Assembly (NCBI RefSeq): GCF_028640845.1
Contig: NC_080546.1
Span: 68,415,205-68,479,204, forward strand
Reading direction: 5' to 3'
Source: Ahaetulla prasina
Lineage: Eukaryota > Chordata > Lepidosauria > Squamata > Colubridae
DNA: 64,000 bases
Each line of letters begins with the position of its first letter. Position 1 is the first letter of the stretch. The position numbers and the translations under genes are program-made. Below, piece by piece: positions 20,590 to 31,982 of the stretch. The notes under the pieces were generated by a model. The model was not told the DNA's origin. It did no database searches and saw nothing but the letters and a program-made list of their open reading frames with translations.

Positions 20590-21354
20590 GATCAAAGATA
20601 AAATTCCTCCAGAATGTATATGGGTCAACATAAAAGGGGAAAAGTGACATTGTCATAGGTGTATATTACAGGCCACCCAGCCAATCAGAAGAAATAGATG
20701 AACTCTTTGCCAGCCAGTTAACAAATGTATGCAGGAAGCATACCACAGTAGAAATGGGAGACTTTAACTATCCAGATGTCAATTGGGAGACAAACTCTGC
20801 AGTGAGTGGAAGATCAAATAGATTCCTAACCAACCTAGCTGACAACTTTGTCATCCAAAAGGTAGAGGAGGGAACTACAAGTAAATCTATACTGGACCTA
20901 ATTCTTACTAAGAGAGAAGAAGTGATAGAGGGAGTGGAAGTTTCTGGAACCTTGGGTAAAAATGGCCACATCATAGAGGAATTCATCTTTGCATGTTCTG
21001 GCTATCTGCTGACAACCAGCCTTAGTTATGTGTCCCTCTATCCATTTTTTGTACTTGTCCTTTTTGTCTTTCAATCTGTCAGAGAGATCTTTGTGCAACC
21101 ATGCTGGTTTCTTCTTGAATTTCTTGTTTTTCTTTTTCAGTGCTTTGTGCTGGACTTAGCTTTTATGATAGCATTTTCAGAATTGCCCATGCTTCTTGTT
21201 TTCCCCTTTAGGATTTTCATCCATGGAATTTTTGGATTATTTTCTATTGCTTGTGTTTGCATTATATTGAATTCTGGTATGACGTGGTCATTTTTACCCA
21301 AGGTAGCTGCCCCAGTACTGTTTAAAGAACAAAAAGTTAGTTAAAATCAAAGTT

Positions 21355-22223
21355 AGTATATTCAGATGAGGAGGGAAGAATATTAATGATAGAATTAGAA
21401 TTGGAACATAAACAAATTTTACTCACAGCAATATATGCCCCAAATAGAAACCAGCATGAATATTTTCAAAAGGTATACAATAAAATAGTAGATCTGGATT
21501 ATGAAAACATTTGTTTGGAGATTTTAATGCAATTGTGGAAGTCGAGAAAGACTACAAAAGTAGCAAAAATAATAAAAAGAATATATTACCAAAATCATTT
21601 TTTAGTATGATAACAGAATTAAGTCTTCAAGACATTTAGAGACAGGCACACAAGCTAGACAAACAGTATACATTTTATTCATATTCACATTAATCCTGGT
21701 CAATAATTGATATGGCCTGGATGACGCCGGAGCTAGAAAATGGCATAGAAGAAATTGAATTGGAATTAGTGATTGGGCAGACCATAATCCAATAATAATA
21801 AAGTGGAAAGGCCAAAAACAGAAAAAAAGATGGACGATGAACCAAAAAATATGTAACGACATAGAATATAGAATGATGTTGGAAAAGGAATTGATAGTAT
21901 TTTTTCACATAAACAAAAAAGATGACACCTCAACACAGAATTTATGGGATACAACAAAAGCCTATATCCGGGGATTAACGATCGCATATAATTCTAGGAA
22001 AAATAAAGAAAGGAAAATACAATAAATTGTAGAAAGAGAATATGATTTACAGAAAGATCCACAAAATAAAAGAATAAAAGAAAAATGGAACATTCTGAAA
22101 CATAAGAGCATTTTGATAATACAAAAAGAATTGGCACAGAAGGTTAGGATGGCAAAACAACATTATTTTGAAAACACAAATAAAACTGGCTGATGGTTAG
22201 CGTACAAATTAAAAAAAGCAAAA
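21355..22223 (+). pseudogene. L1-3 ORF2 endonuclease end and linker
   Basis: Frames contain EEGRILMIELELEHK, LLTAIYAPN (endonuclease core strand), RIDTIWM-like sequence and the linker NLWDTTKAYIRGL, QKELAQKVRMAKQHYFEN and WLAYKLKKAK, which is cut by the target duplication of L1-4. Several stops; remnant only. Confidence 0.7.
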
Positions 22224-22323
22224 GCAAAATAGAAAGACCCTTTCAAAATCTTTTTTTTAAAATAGTAGAGGAAATGAATCTGAAAGATGTGTGGAGAGAA
22301 AGGAATCAAGAGAAGAGACAATT

Positions 22324-22964
22324 GGACTTCCGGTTTGGCACCGTAGGTGATGGCGGTGATCTTTACGATCACCAACCTCTGGATTATGTGGAATCGCTAG
22401 GACAGCTTAAATCTGCTGTCCAGCGGTTCGGAAAACCCCCTCTTCGGGAGAAGGAGAAGGTGGTGAGCTGAGGGCAGAGGTTGAATTTCCCTAAAGCCCC
22501 TGAGAAAAAAGGGGTTTGAAGGGTTAAGTTCCCTCCAGTAACCCGAAGTGCTCCAGATCCGAGGATTCTTCTGCATTGGCGGAACCAATTACCACGACCA
22601 AACGCCGAGATTTATTTTGGACAATAAAGGATTATACCGGACAGAACGAAAGTGGGAGAACTTTATGCAAGTAGCCAAGCCGATTCCCCGATACTTTGTA
22701 ACAAGCTTGAAAACAGTAAAAAAATGGAGGCGAATTGTTAACAAGTTAACGAGTGGAAAGCGAAAGCGATACTTTCAGTTTGCCGTCTGCAGTTGGTAAT
22801 TTGCATGTTACTTTCTGCTCTTACTCTTTAACTCTTTGCTGCCTGCTGATAGAATCTAGGGGAGATTTTTAAATACTGCTTTAAAAGACTGTGTTTCTTA
22901 GAGGTTAAGAAGATTTAAAGTGAATATTAAGTTGGAAATAAATAAATAAATAATTTTATAGAAG
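22324..22964 (+). promoter_or_regulatory. L1-5 5' UTR (presumed internal promoter)
   Basis: 641 bp between the target duplication and the ORF1 start codon. The first 300 bases are moderately GC-rich with GGTGATGGCGGTGATCTTTA (22,350-22,369); the rest is A-rich. That the copy starts precisely after its target duplication supports this being the true L1 5' end and not a truncation. L1 promoters lie in this region by family knowledge. Confidence 0.7.
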
Positions 22965-23865
22965 ATGGCAGCCAAACAATTAAAGTCTACTGTAACAAAG
23001 AGCTCTGGAACTTTATCAGCTGGTGCCTCTCCAGCTCATACAGCAGAGACTAGAACATTGAATTTAGAGGTGTTACAAGAGAACTTAAAAGGCTTTATAG
23101 AAAAAAAAATTTTAAGTAATAACTGATGAGATGTCTGAAATGAAAGAGCAGATATCAGAAATTCAAGTGGGAAATAAAGAAGTTAAAGAAGGATTTGTAA
23201 TGGCAGTACGAAGTTTGGCAACGAATGTGATTTTATTGGAAGAGGAGGTTGAAGAAATTAAGCAACATAATTTAAAATTAGAAAATAAAATGGATGAATT
23301 TCAAAGTAAAATGGAAAAAACAGAGGATGAAATAGTTTTGATACAATATAGAAATATGGAATTTGCTCTTAGAATTCGAGGTTTGAAAGAAAATAAGGAA
23401 GAGAATTTAAGGGAAATTTTTTCTGAAGTATTTGCTGAGATATTAGCAGCTCGTCCAGCAGATGTGGCTTATCAAATTGATAAAATATATAGTGTGAATT
23501 CTTGGATAGCAAGGCAAAAAAAATTGCCAAGGGATGTTGTTATTTATTTTACAAACAGAACAGTGAGAAATCAGATTTTGCAAGCTTCATATAAGGGGGA
23601 GAAGATTCAGATTGCTGGTCAAGATATTTTGATATTAAAGGAAATTCCACCAAAAATGTTAAGGGCCAGGAAGGAATTTGCCTTCCTGGTGAATGAACTT
23701 AAAAAACATCAGATTGAATATAGATGGGATATTCCAACTGGTATAATAGTATATTATGCAGGGAAAGTACATCGTTTCAATACGGTTGGAAAAGCAAGAG
23801 AATTTTATGTTGAGGTATTAAAAGTTGGAAGTCTTCCCCATTGGAAGCTAGAAGAAGGAGGCTGA
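22965..23865 (+). pseudogene. L1-5 ORF1 protein, one frameshift
   Basis: The start codon at 22,965 opens MAAKQLKSTVTKS and runs to a TGA at 23,124-23,126; the frame then shifts by one and stays open from 23,131 to the stop at 23,865. The likely cause is a slip in the A9 run at 23,101-23,109. The second part has a heptad-rich coiled coil (residues ~1-75, from MSEMKEQISEIQ), an RRM-like segment (ALRIRGLKE, YQIDKIYSVNSWIAR) and the C-terminal domain with LPRDVVIYF and TVRNQILQ, typical of L1 ORF1p, the RNA-binding chaperone. A Lys/Gln-rich tail continues out of frame to about 24,060. Confidence 0.85.
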
Positions 23866-24119
23866 AGTGAAGGAAGAGAAGTGAAGCAGGTACAAGAACA
23901 GATTGTGATGGAAGAAGATTTATTACAAGTGTTGGAAATACCTACGACGGGTTTAGATTCAAAAGAACAAAGGCTGACAAGAGCTGCTGCTAACGCAAGG
24001 AACAAGAGATGAAGGCACAACAACAACTGGCAACTACTACAACGGAAACAGTGGGAGGAGCAAGGCCTAAAGTAAAATGTGATCTGCGCCTGGTGTTCCA
24101 AAAGTTTCCTTGACCGATA

Positions 24120-24621
24120 ATGGCAATTAAACTATTATCTTGGAATGTTAATGGCCTGAATTCACCAGAAGAGAAGGAAAGTATTTCATTATTTGAAACA
24201 ATTTAAAATGACATTACCTGTTTACAAAACACATATTAGATCTTGCTAAATGTTGGAGATGCGATTGTGAAGATGCTACTTATTACCATATATGGTGGAC
24301 TTGTAAAAAAGTTAAAGCATTTTGGATTAAAGTATGGTGGATCATGCAGAATATTTTGAAAAAGAAGATTAAGTTTACTCCGCAGTTCTTTCTACTAGGA
24401 ATAATTATGGACTATACAGCTATAGAGACTAAATTGATTTTGAACTTAATAACAGTCGCAAGACTTTTGATTGCTCAGTATTGGAAGAAAGAAGAATTAC
24501 CTACAATCGAAGAATGGACACTATCAAATCTGGCAGAGATGACAAAAATCTCCGCTTATTTGAAAGACTATACACTAGAAAAATATATTTTAGAATGGAA
24601 AATGTGGATTGATTATATTTA
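24120..24621 (+). pseudogene. L1-5 ORF2: N-terminal stub joined to C-terminus
   Basis: The ORF2 start at 24,120 gives MAIKLLSWNVNGLNS, the first strand and asparagine motif of L1 endonuclease, then a stop at TI* and LQNTYI, where intact endonucleases carry LQETHI. Near 24,240 the sequence jumps to LAKCWRCDCEDATYYHIWWTC in another frame, the cysteine-rich C-terminal region, then 92 open codons (24,344-24,622). About 1,000 codons are missing, including the catalytic endonuclease residues and the whole RT. Cannot self-mobilise. Confidence 0.8.
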
Positions 24622-25223
24622 AAATAAGTATCAGATAAAAAAAAATATCGAATAGCATATGAGTAAATTTAGGAAATATTTTGTATTAGATATATTTTTG
24701 AAGGAGAGGGGAATTGAGAGTGTGACTAAGTGTGGTGTGACTAGAGATTATAATTTAGGAATTATTTTGGATTATGATTGTTAGTTTTGATACCTTGCAT
24801 TTTGTTCTGGGAAGTCGGGGTGGGGGTGGGGGTAAGGGGAGGGAATTGGGGGTTTGGTAGAGATGGAGTGATGGTTAATGTACAGGGATTATTGAAGAAA
24901 TATAATTAATGTAGGGTCGGGTCTGCATAGTTACCATTTTAGAACGGTGAGGAGGGAGAAAAGAGAGAGTAGGAGGTAGGAAAGAGGAGAAGAGGAAGGA
25001 AGAGGGATAGTAGAGGGAGAAGGAAGGTGTAGGGTGAGGGAGGAGCGGATGTAGATAAGAGAAGGAGAGGAAGGTTTGGAAAGTAAAAGAAGGTAGAAGA
25101 GGGAAGAGTGTTAAAAAGGGTGGTGGTGACTGGGCAAGCCCGACTAATTGTATATAACTGTACATTGGATGAATTATTTGATATGATTGTAAAAATAAAA
25201 CTTTTTATAAAAAAAAAAAAGAG
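24622..25223 (+). other. L1-5 3' UTR with G-rich and polypurine tracts
   Basis: Non-coding. 24,817-24,852 holds runs of four or five Gs separated by one to three bases (GGGGTGGGGGTGGGGGTAAG then GGGA), a four-tract quadruplex motif. 24,945-25,120 is almost pure purine (GGAGGGAGAAAAGAGAGAGT and similar). The end is TAAAAATAAAACTTTTTATA plus an A-tail, matching the other L1 copies. Antisense open frames here are only products of the purine bias. Confidence 0.8.
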
Positions 25224-25238
25224 AGAGAAGAGACAATT

Positions 25239-28200
25239 CAAATAAACATTTGTCCTGGTCTAGAATAGATACGATATGGATGACAACGGAAATGAGTATA
25301 GAAATATAGAATATAGAAAAAATTGACATAGAAGCTAATAACTGGGTGGACCATGCTGATATGGAAAGGCCAAAGGAAAAGATCCAGATGAACTTTAAAT
25401 ACTATGATTTTAAAAGATAAAGAGTTTGTACAAAAAATAGAGAAGGAATTGACCTTTTTCTTTAAGGAAAACAAAATGGAAGATACCTCAATCCAAAATA
25501 GTTGGGATACAATGAAGGCCTATACAAGAGGCTTGATGATAGACTATGTAAGGAGAAGAAACCTTAAGAAAAGGCAAGCCTTTAAAATACTAGAAAATGA
25601 TTATAAGAAACTGGAGCAAGACTTACACAAATTTCCAGAGAAAAAAGATATTCAAATGAGAATGGATTTAATTAAACATAAAATGGCTTTAACTGAAAAA
25701 GAAGAACTAGCACAAAAAATCAAAGGGGCAAAACAGAATTATTTTGAAAATGCCAGTAAGCCACGTAGATGGTTAGCTTATAAACTGAAAAAAGAGAAAG
25801 AAAATCATAGAATACTACAACTAGTGGATAATAAAGGTCAGACTCAATATATGAATGAAGAGAAGAAAAAAAATGTTCAAAATTTTTATAGGGAATTATA
25901 CGAAAAAGAGGAAATTGATGAGGAAAATGTGAAATATTATCTACAGAAAGCAAATTTACCTCAGATTCCTAAAGACATGGAAATGATGCTGGAGGGGAAT
26001 ATAACAATGATGGAACTAATGCAAGCACTTAAAAAACAGAAAAGTGGAAAAGCACCTGGCCCAGATGGATTGCCAGCTGAATACTATGTGACTTTTCAAG
26101 AACAGTTGAGCCTTCCGCTACTAGAGGTCATGAATGAAGGGATGCTAAAGAAAAAGATACCTGAGACCTGGACAGAGGCTTACGTTACACTTAACCCGAA
26201 AGAGGACACTGACTTAAAACAAATTAAAAATTATAGATCAATATCTCTGCTAAACTCGGATTACAAAATGTTTGCTTTAATATTGGCAGAAAGACTTAAA
26301 TGATACTTGAATGAGTTTATACATCCTGATCAAAATAGATTTCTGCCTAAAAGACATATTAAAAACAATATGAGAATAATATTGGATACTTTAGAATATT
26401 ATGAGGCCCATCCCAAAAAACAGATGGTATTGATCCTTTTGGATGCACAAAAAGCCTTCAACAATGTTAATTGGCGTTTTATCCTTCTACAACTGGAACA
26501 AATGGGCTTTGGTTAAATGTTTATCAAAGCAATAGAAGCTATATACCACAAACAATCGGCTAAGGTTATGATAAATGGCAAATTGACTGAAGTGATTCAA
26601 ATTAAAAAAGGGACAAGGTTGCCCACTGTCACTGCTGCTGTTTGTGCTGACATTGGAAATATTAAATAAAAGTGTTAGAGAGGAAAGAGAGATAAACGGT
26701 ATGAAAATTCAAAAGGAAGAATATAAACTTCAAGCTTTTGCTGATGATTTGGTTTTTATTATTGAGGATCCATTAGAATTATAATTTGTTTGATAGACAA
26801 AATAGGAGAATCTGGGAAAGTTACAGGCTTGAAAATTATAAAGATAAAACAAAGATTTTGACAAAAAATATGTTAATGAAGCAAAAAATTGAATTAGCAG
26901 AACGCTCAGAGATGCAGATTATAAATAAAGTTAAATATTTGGGGATATATTTGACTGCAAGGTGCAGCACGTTGAAAAAGAACAATTATAGTAGACTCAA
27001 ACAGCAGATTTGACAGATCTGGCAAAATGGGAACATTTGCAACTATCACTGCTTGGAAGAATATCAACAATTAAGATGAATATATTACCTAGAATTTTGT
27101 ATTTGTTCCAGACAATTCCAATTAAATTGGGGAGACGATACTTTGAGGAATTGAATAAAATGATGTTGAAATATATTTGGCAAGGCAAAAAAGCAAGGAT
27201 AAAATTAAAATTATTACAAGATGTGAGAACAAGCGGAGGCTTTGGGCTACCCAACTGGGAATTGTACTATCAAACAGCAAACTTAATGTGGATTAAAGAA
27301 TGGATAACTCTAAGAAACAATAGAACATTGACTTTGGAAGGCCATGATTTCTTATTGGGATGACATACCTTTAAGTTAAAACGCAGGGATATTTTAGAAG
27401 ACACTTTGTAAGAGAGGCATTGTTATCAAACTGGGACAAAAGCCATTTCTTAAAAATTCCAAGTTGGGTATCATCCATTGAGGCATTCTCATATCCAATA
27501 ATATTTAGAAGGGAACAAATTGTTTGGTACAATGAATTGTTGAATGAAAAGGGTGAGTTAAAAACTAAGATAGAACTAGAAGTAGAAGTTATAAAAATGA
27601 ATTGTATTTGCAAAAACACACCAGATATGATCAAGATTCTAAAACAGAAGGCTTCTATAATAACATAACGAGTTTTGATAAGATTTTAACAGGTACAGAT
27701 GATATCCCAATTTCCATTAGGAAATTGTATGGATATTTATTAGAGGTCAAATTGAAGGAAGAACAAGTAAAAGAGACAATGATTGCCTGTGGGAGGAATT
27801 TTGGTTATGGGATAGATTTAGAGGCGTGGCAGAAATTATGGATGTATAATTATAAAATGACAATGTCTACAGCATATAAGGAGAATTTGTACAAGATGTT
27901 TTACAGGTGGCATCTACCCCGGACAAGAATTGCCAGAATGTTTAAGGACATTCCAAAAAACGTTGGAAGTGTCATCAGATACCTGGATCATATTACCATA
28001 TGTGGTAGACATGCATTGAAGCGAAAATATATTGGACTAAAATACACACGTGGTTGGAGAAAATGATTAAAAAACATATAGACTTTATGCCAGAAGTTTT
28101 TCTGTTGGGGATTATACCTGAAATATATAGTAGAGATTTCAAATATTTGATTGTGAATATTATTACAGCAGCTAGAATTATGTTTGCTAAAAATTGGAAA

Positions 28201-28356
28201 AATGAGAAATTACCTTTGCAAGACAAAATTATTAGGAAGATGATGGAATGTGCAGAAATGAGCAAATTGACATTTGAAATTAGAAAACAAGAAGATAAGC
28301 AATATTATAAAATATGGGATTTATTTTATCAATGGTTAGAAGGAAAGATATGTTAG
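25239..28356 (+). pseudogene. L1-4 ORF2, linker to C-terminus
   Basis: Reading in order: endonuclease end (SRIDTIWMTTEMS, 25,258-25,300), linker with a 299-codon open stretch 25,404-26,303 ending in RT fingers (GKAPGPDGLPAEYY, NYRSISLLNSDYK), motif A LLDAQKAFNNVNW (26,440-26,475, second catalytic-region aspartate changed to asparagine), a shifted motif B, motif C FADDLVF (26,740) intact, thumb ISTIKMNILPRILYLFQ, and the C-terminal VKETMI, WHLPRTR, AARIMFAKNWK blocks. At least five frameshifts or stops. Confidence 0.82.
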
Positions 28357-28630
28357 AAAAGAGTTAAAAAAGCTTGAGGTTAAGAGAAGTAATTTGAATT
28401 AAACTAATTTAGGAGAATGGAATTAATAATGGTATTAAATAAAACACCATTGTTTAATTAAAATTAAATAAGAGATTTGGACAATATAAGACAGATGAAT
28501 GAAATAGATTTTTACTTTGAAATTGCACAAGAAGATATGTAAACACCGCACCAACACATTGTAATTGAAACAATGAGATTTTTATGTTTGTTTGTTGTAA
28601 AAAAATAAAAACTTTTTTAAAAAAGCAAAA

Positions 28631-30076
28631 AGAACAATACATCAACTCCAGGATGGAAGTGGAACAATACAATATAGATGGGAAGAAAAAAAGAAAATAA
28701 TACAATTTTTTTTCAAAATTATATAATCAGGAATATATAGCAGAAGATAATGTTAAACAATACATAGAGGCAACAAAAATGGATAAAATCACAAAAGAAC
28801 AAAAAGAAATGTTAAATAGCCCGATAATTGCAATAGAATTTGAAGCAGGATTGAAAAAACAGAAAAATAATAAATCACCAGGATTACAAAACTATACAAA
28901 AATATGAAAGAGTCATTACAATCAATATTATTGGAGATTTTCAATGAGGTGTTGGAGGAGGCCAAGATACCAACAACATGGACAGAAGCGATCATTATCC
29001 TCATTCCTAAGGAAGACACTGATTTACAAAAAATTCAAAATTACAGACCAATATCTTTATTAAATACGGACTACAAAATATTCACAACAATAATAGCAGA
29101 GAGGATTAAAAAAATCTTGAATAAATATATATATGCAAACCAGAATGGTTTTCTCACAGGAAGACAGATAAAAAATAACATGACGATCATAATGAACACT
29201 CTGGAATACTACAAAGCCCACCCAGAAAAACAAGTGTCACTGGTTTTCCTTGATGCCCAGAAGGCATTTGATAATTTGAATTGGAAATTTATCAAAACAC
29301 AAATGAAATATATGAATTTCGGGACTAAATTTGAAAGAATTGTAAATATAATATATACAAAACAAACAGCTAGAGTAATTATAAACAATGAAATGACAGA
29401 AAATATCGAGATAACCAAAGGAGTTAGACAAGGGTGTTCACTTTCTCCACTTCTATTTATTTTATCATTAGAAATATTATTGACAAAAATCAGAGACGAC
29501 AAATTGGAAGACAAAATCAAAATAAATGTAACCAAGAAAATAAAATATTTAGGGATTTGGCTTACAGCAAAGTGTTGGTCAATTAAGGAGGACAATTTTG
29601 ATAAAATATTAAATAATATATATATAAAAGATTTGGATAATTGGAAAAATCTACAAATTTCATTATTGGGCAGAACCGCTATGATTAAAATGAATATTTT
29701 GCCAAGAATTTTATTTCTGTTCCAAGTCATTCCAATAAAATTAGGGAAAACATTTTTTCAAGTGTTGAACAAATTAATTACTAAATTCATATGGCAAGGG
29801 AAAGATCAAATTAAAATTATTGCAAGTTACGAAAGATAAAGGGGTTTGGCTTTACCAGATTAGGAATTACACTACCAAGCATCAATTATCACATGGCTAA
29901 AAGATTGGATGCAATTGAAAAATAAAAGAATTCTAGTAATAGAAGGTTACAATTTGTAAGTGGGGTGGCATGCATTCCTTTGGGATGACAAATACAAAAC
30001 ATATAAATATTTTCAAACACACATAATTAAGAATGCTCTGCTACAGATTTGGAAAAATAAAACAAAAATACTATAC
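28631..30076 (+). pseudogene. L1-3 ORF2 RT, lacking the catalytic FADD motif
   Basis: A 311-codon open stretch (28,904-29,839) carries RT fingers (NYRPISLLNTDYK), motif A FLDAQKAFDNLNW and motif B GVRQGCSLSPLLF, then passes directly from LLTKIRDDKLEDK to KIKYLGIWLTAK. The FADDLVF block that should lie between is absent, so an in-frame deletion has removed the active site while keeping the frame open. Reading continues to the KNSN codons, where the retroposon enters (30,089). Confidence 0.8.
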
Positions 30077-30328
30077 AAGAATTCCAATGTGTAAGTGAAA
30101 AAGGAAAGCAAATGGAGACAAAGGGAGGTGTGGTTTATTTTTTTTAGAAATTAAAATGGACACTGTGTTAATTGCGACTGTAATTTAAAAAAATATTTAA
30201 AGATAGAAGAAAAATGAAAGTAAGAAATTGTTTTTTTGGGATAACTTTAAAATAAAGTTAAAATAATTTTAATGTGATTTTAAGAGACATTTAAGATAAG
30301 ATTTGGGATTACAAAATTGACTTTTTAG

Positions 30329-30431
<103 letters not shown>

Positions 30432-30622
30432 TTAATTTCTATACTGCCCTTCTCCCGAAGGACTCAGGACAGTTTACAGCCAGATAAAACAACAATAAGT
30501 AAATACAATATACAATTTTTAAAAAAAGAATTTAAAAAAAACCTATTCAATTTGGCCCATTTATTAAAATATACTTTAAAAAACTATAAAAAAACCCATA
30601 AAATTAATAATAGATTTCCCTG

Positions 30623-31888
30623 TTATACCAGTCCTGCACGGCAGAATAAATATGTCTTCAGCTCGCGGCGAAAGGTCCAGAGGTCAGGAAGTTGTCGAAG
30701 TCCTGGGGGAAGCTCATTCCAGAGGTTAGGTGCCCCCACAGAGAAGGCTCTCCTCCTGGGTGCCGCCAGTTGGCATTGTTTGGCTGACGGCACCCTGAGG
30801 AGGCCCTCTTTATGGGAGCGCACAGGTCTGTGGGAGGCAAACGGTAGCAGCAGGCGGTCCCGTAAATAACCCGGTCCTAAGCCATGGAGCGCTTTAAGGT
30901 GGTAACCGGTACCTTGAAGTGCACCCGGAAGACCACAGGCAGCCAGTGCAGCTTGCGCAGGAGAGGTGTTATATGGGAGCCATGAGTGGCTCCCTCTATC
31001 ACCCGCGCAGCCGCATTCTGGACCAACTGGAGCCTCCGGGTACTCTTCAAGGGGAGCTCCATGTAGAGAGCATTACAGTAGTCCATGCGAGAAGTGACGA
31101 GGGCATGAGTGACTGTGCATAAGGAATCCCGGTCTAGAAAGGGGCGCAACTGGCGGATCAGGCATACCTGATAGAAAGCTCTCCTGGAGACGGTTGTCAG
31201 GTGTCTTCAAAAGACAACCATCCATCCAGGAGGATGCCTAAGTTGCACACCCTCTCCATTGGGGCCAATGATTCGCCTCCAACAGTCAGCAGCGGCTGCA
31301 GCTGACTGTACTGGGATGCCGGCATCCACAGCCACTCCGTCTTGGAGGGGTTGAGCTTAAGCCTGTTTCTCCCCATCCAGACCCGCACGGCCTACAGACA
31401 CCGGGACAACACTTCAACAGCTTCATTGGGGTGGTTAGGGGTGGAGACGTACAGCTGAGTATCATCAGAGTACAGCTGGTACCTCACCCCAAAACCTCTG
31501 ATGATTTCACCCAGCGGCTTCATACAGATGTTGAACAGGAGAGGCGAGAGAACCGACCCCTCTGGCACCCCACACATGAGGCGCCTTGCGGTCGATCTCT
31601 GCCCCCCTGCCAACACCGTCTGCGAACGGTCAGAGAGATAGGAGGAGAACCACCGAAAAACGGTGCCCCCCACTCCTAAACCCCCCAACCACCGCAGCAG
31701 GATACATGGTCGATAGTATCAAAAGCCGCTGAGAGATCTAAAAGGACCAGGACAGAAGAATAACCCCTGTTTCGAGCCCTCCAGAGATCATCAACCAACG
31801 CGACCAAAGCCATCTCCGTGCTGTACCTGGGCCGAAAGCCAGACTGGAACGGGTCTAGATAAACAGTTTCATCCAGGTACTGGGGCAA
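30623..31888 (-). pseudogene. L2-4 RT domain in four frames
   Basis: Pieces 31888-31676 ([14 protein letters not shown], motif [14 protein letters not shown]), 31688-31392 (motif [16 protein letters not shown] with Q changed to E, motif C LYSDDTQLYV where other copies read YADD), 31388-31197 ([12 protein letters not shown]), 31149-30877 (MDYCNALY, VIEGATHGSH) and 30823-30623 (LRQLPDLWTFRRELK). At least four frameshifts. Confidence 0.8.
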
Positions 31889-31982
31889 CTGTCATGCCAC
31901 CACACTCTTAACAACCTTCACCACAAAACGAAGGTTGGAGACAGGATGGTAGTTTCCCAAAACAGCTGGGTCCAGGGAGGGC

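Larger units (their letters stand above)
19551..21320. mobile_element. CR1-like endonuclease fragment with inverted second half
   Basis: The plus strand reads CR1-type endonuclease from GGGVTLY (19,565) through DKIPPECIWV, VYYRPP, MGDFNYPDVNW (20,754) to SILDLILTKRE and LGKNGHI (20,980), interrupted only by the hAT element at 19627-20589. From about 20,985 the orientation flips: the minus strand, read from about 21,310 leftwards, gives LGKNDHVIPEF and the following linker (IPWMKILKGKTRS, NSENAIIKAK). The LGKN.H block therefore occurs twice, facing inward, as an inverted duplication or inverted junction. Both ends are truncated. Confidence 0.75.
22324..25223 (+). mobile_element. L1-5: 2.9-kb L1 with complete 5' UTR and gutted ORF2
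   Basis: Exact edges: a 15-bp duplication AGAGAAGAGACAATT at 22309-22323 and 25224-25238. Order: 5' UTR starting GGACTTCCGGTTTGG (22324-22964), ORF1 (22965-23865, one frameshift), ORF2 start (24120), then an internal deletion near 24,240 removing nearly all of endonuclease and RT, the ORF2 C-terminus (to about 24,621), and a 3' UTR with G-rich and polypurine tracts and an A-tail. It sits in the endonuclease region of L1-4 and is the innermost layer. Confidence 0.92.
22224..28618 (+). mobile_element. L1-4: 5'-truncated L1 inside L1-3
   Basis: Flanked by AAAAAAGCAAAA at 22212-22223 and 28619-28630, a 12-bp target duplication that partly merges with its A-tail. Starts inside the endonuclease (KTLSKSFFKIVEEMNLKDVW, first 20 residues) and, after L1-5 is removed, continues in register into the linker, RT, C-terminus and 3' UTR. 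Ends TTTGTTGTAAAAAAATAAAA plus A-tail. Confidence 0.88.

Noticed and set aside
20754..21344. 196-codon frame beginning with an endonuclease motif and ending in hydrophobic, membrane-like sequence
   Set aside because: The first third is CR1 endonuclease; the rest is CR1 sequence read backwards across the inverted junction. The apparent membrane segments are an antisense artefact.
24875..25241. Serine/proline/leucine-rich minus-strand frames
   Set aside because: Complement of the L1-5 purine tract; composition only.
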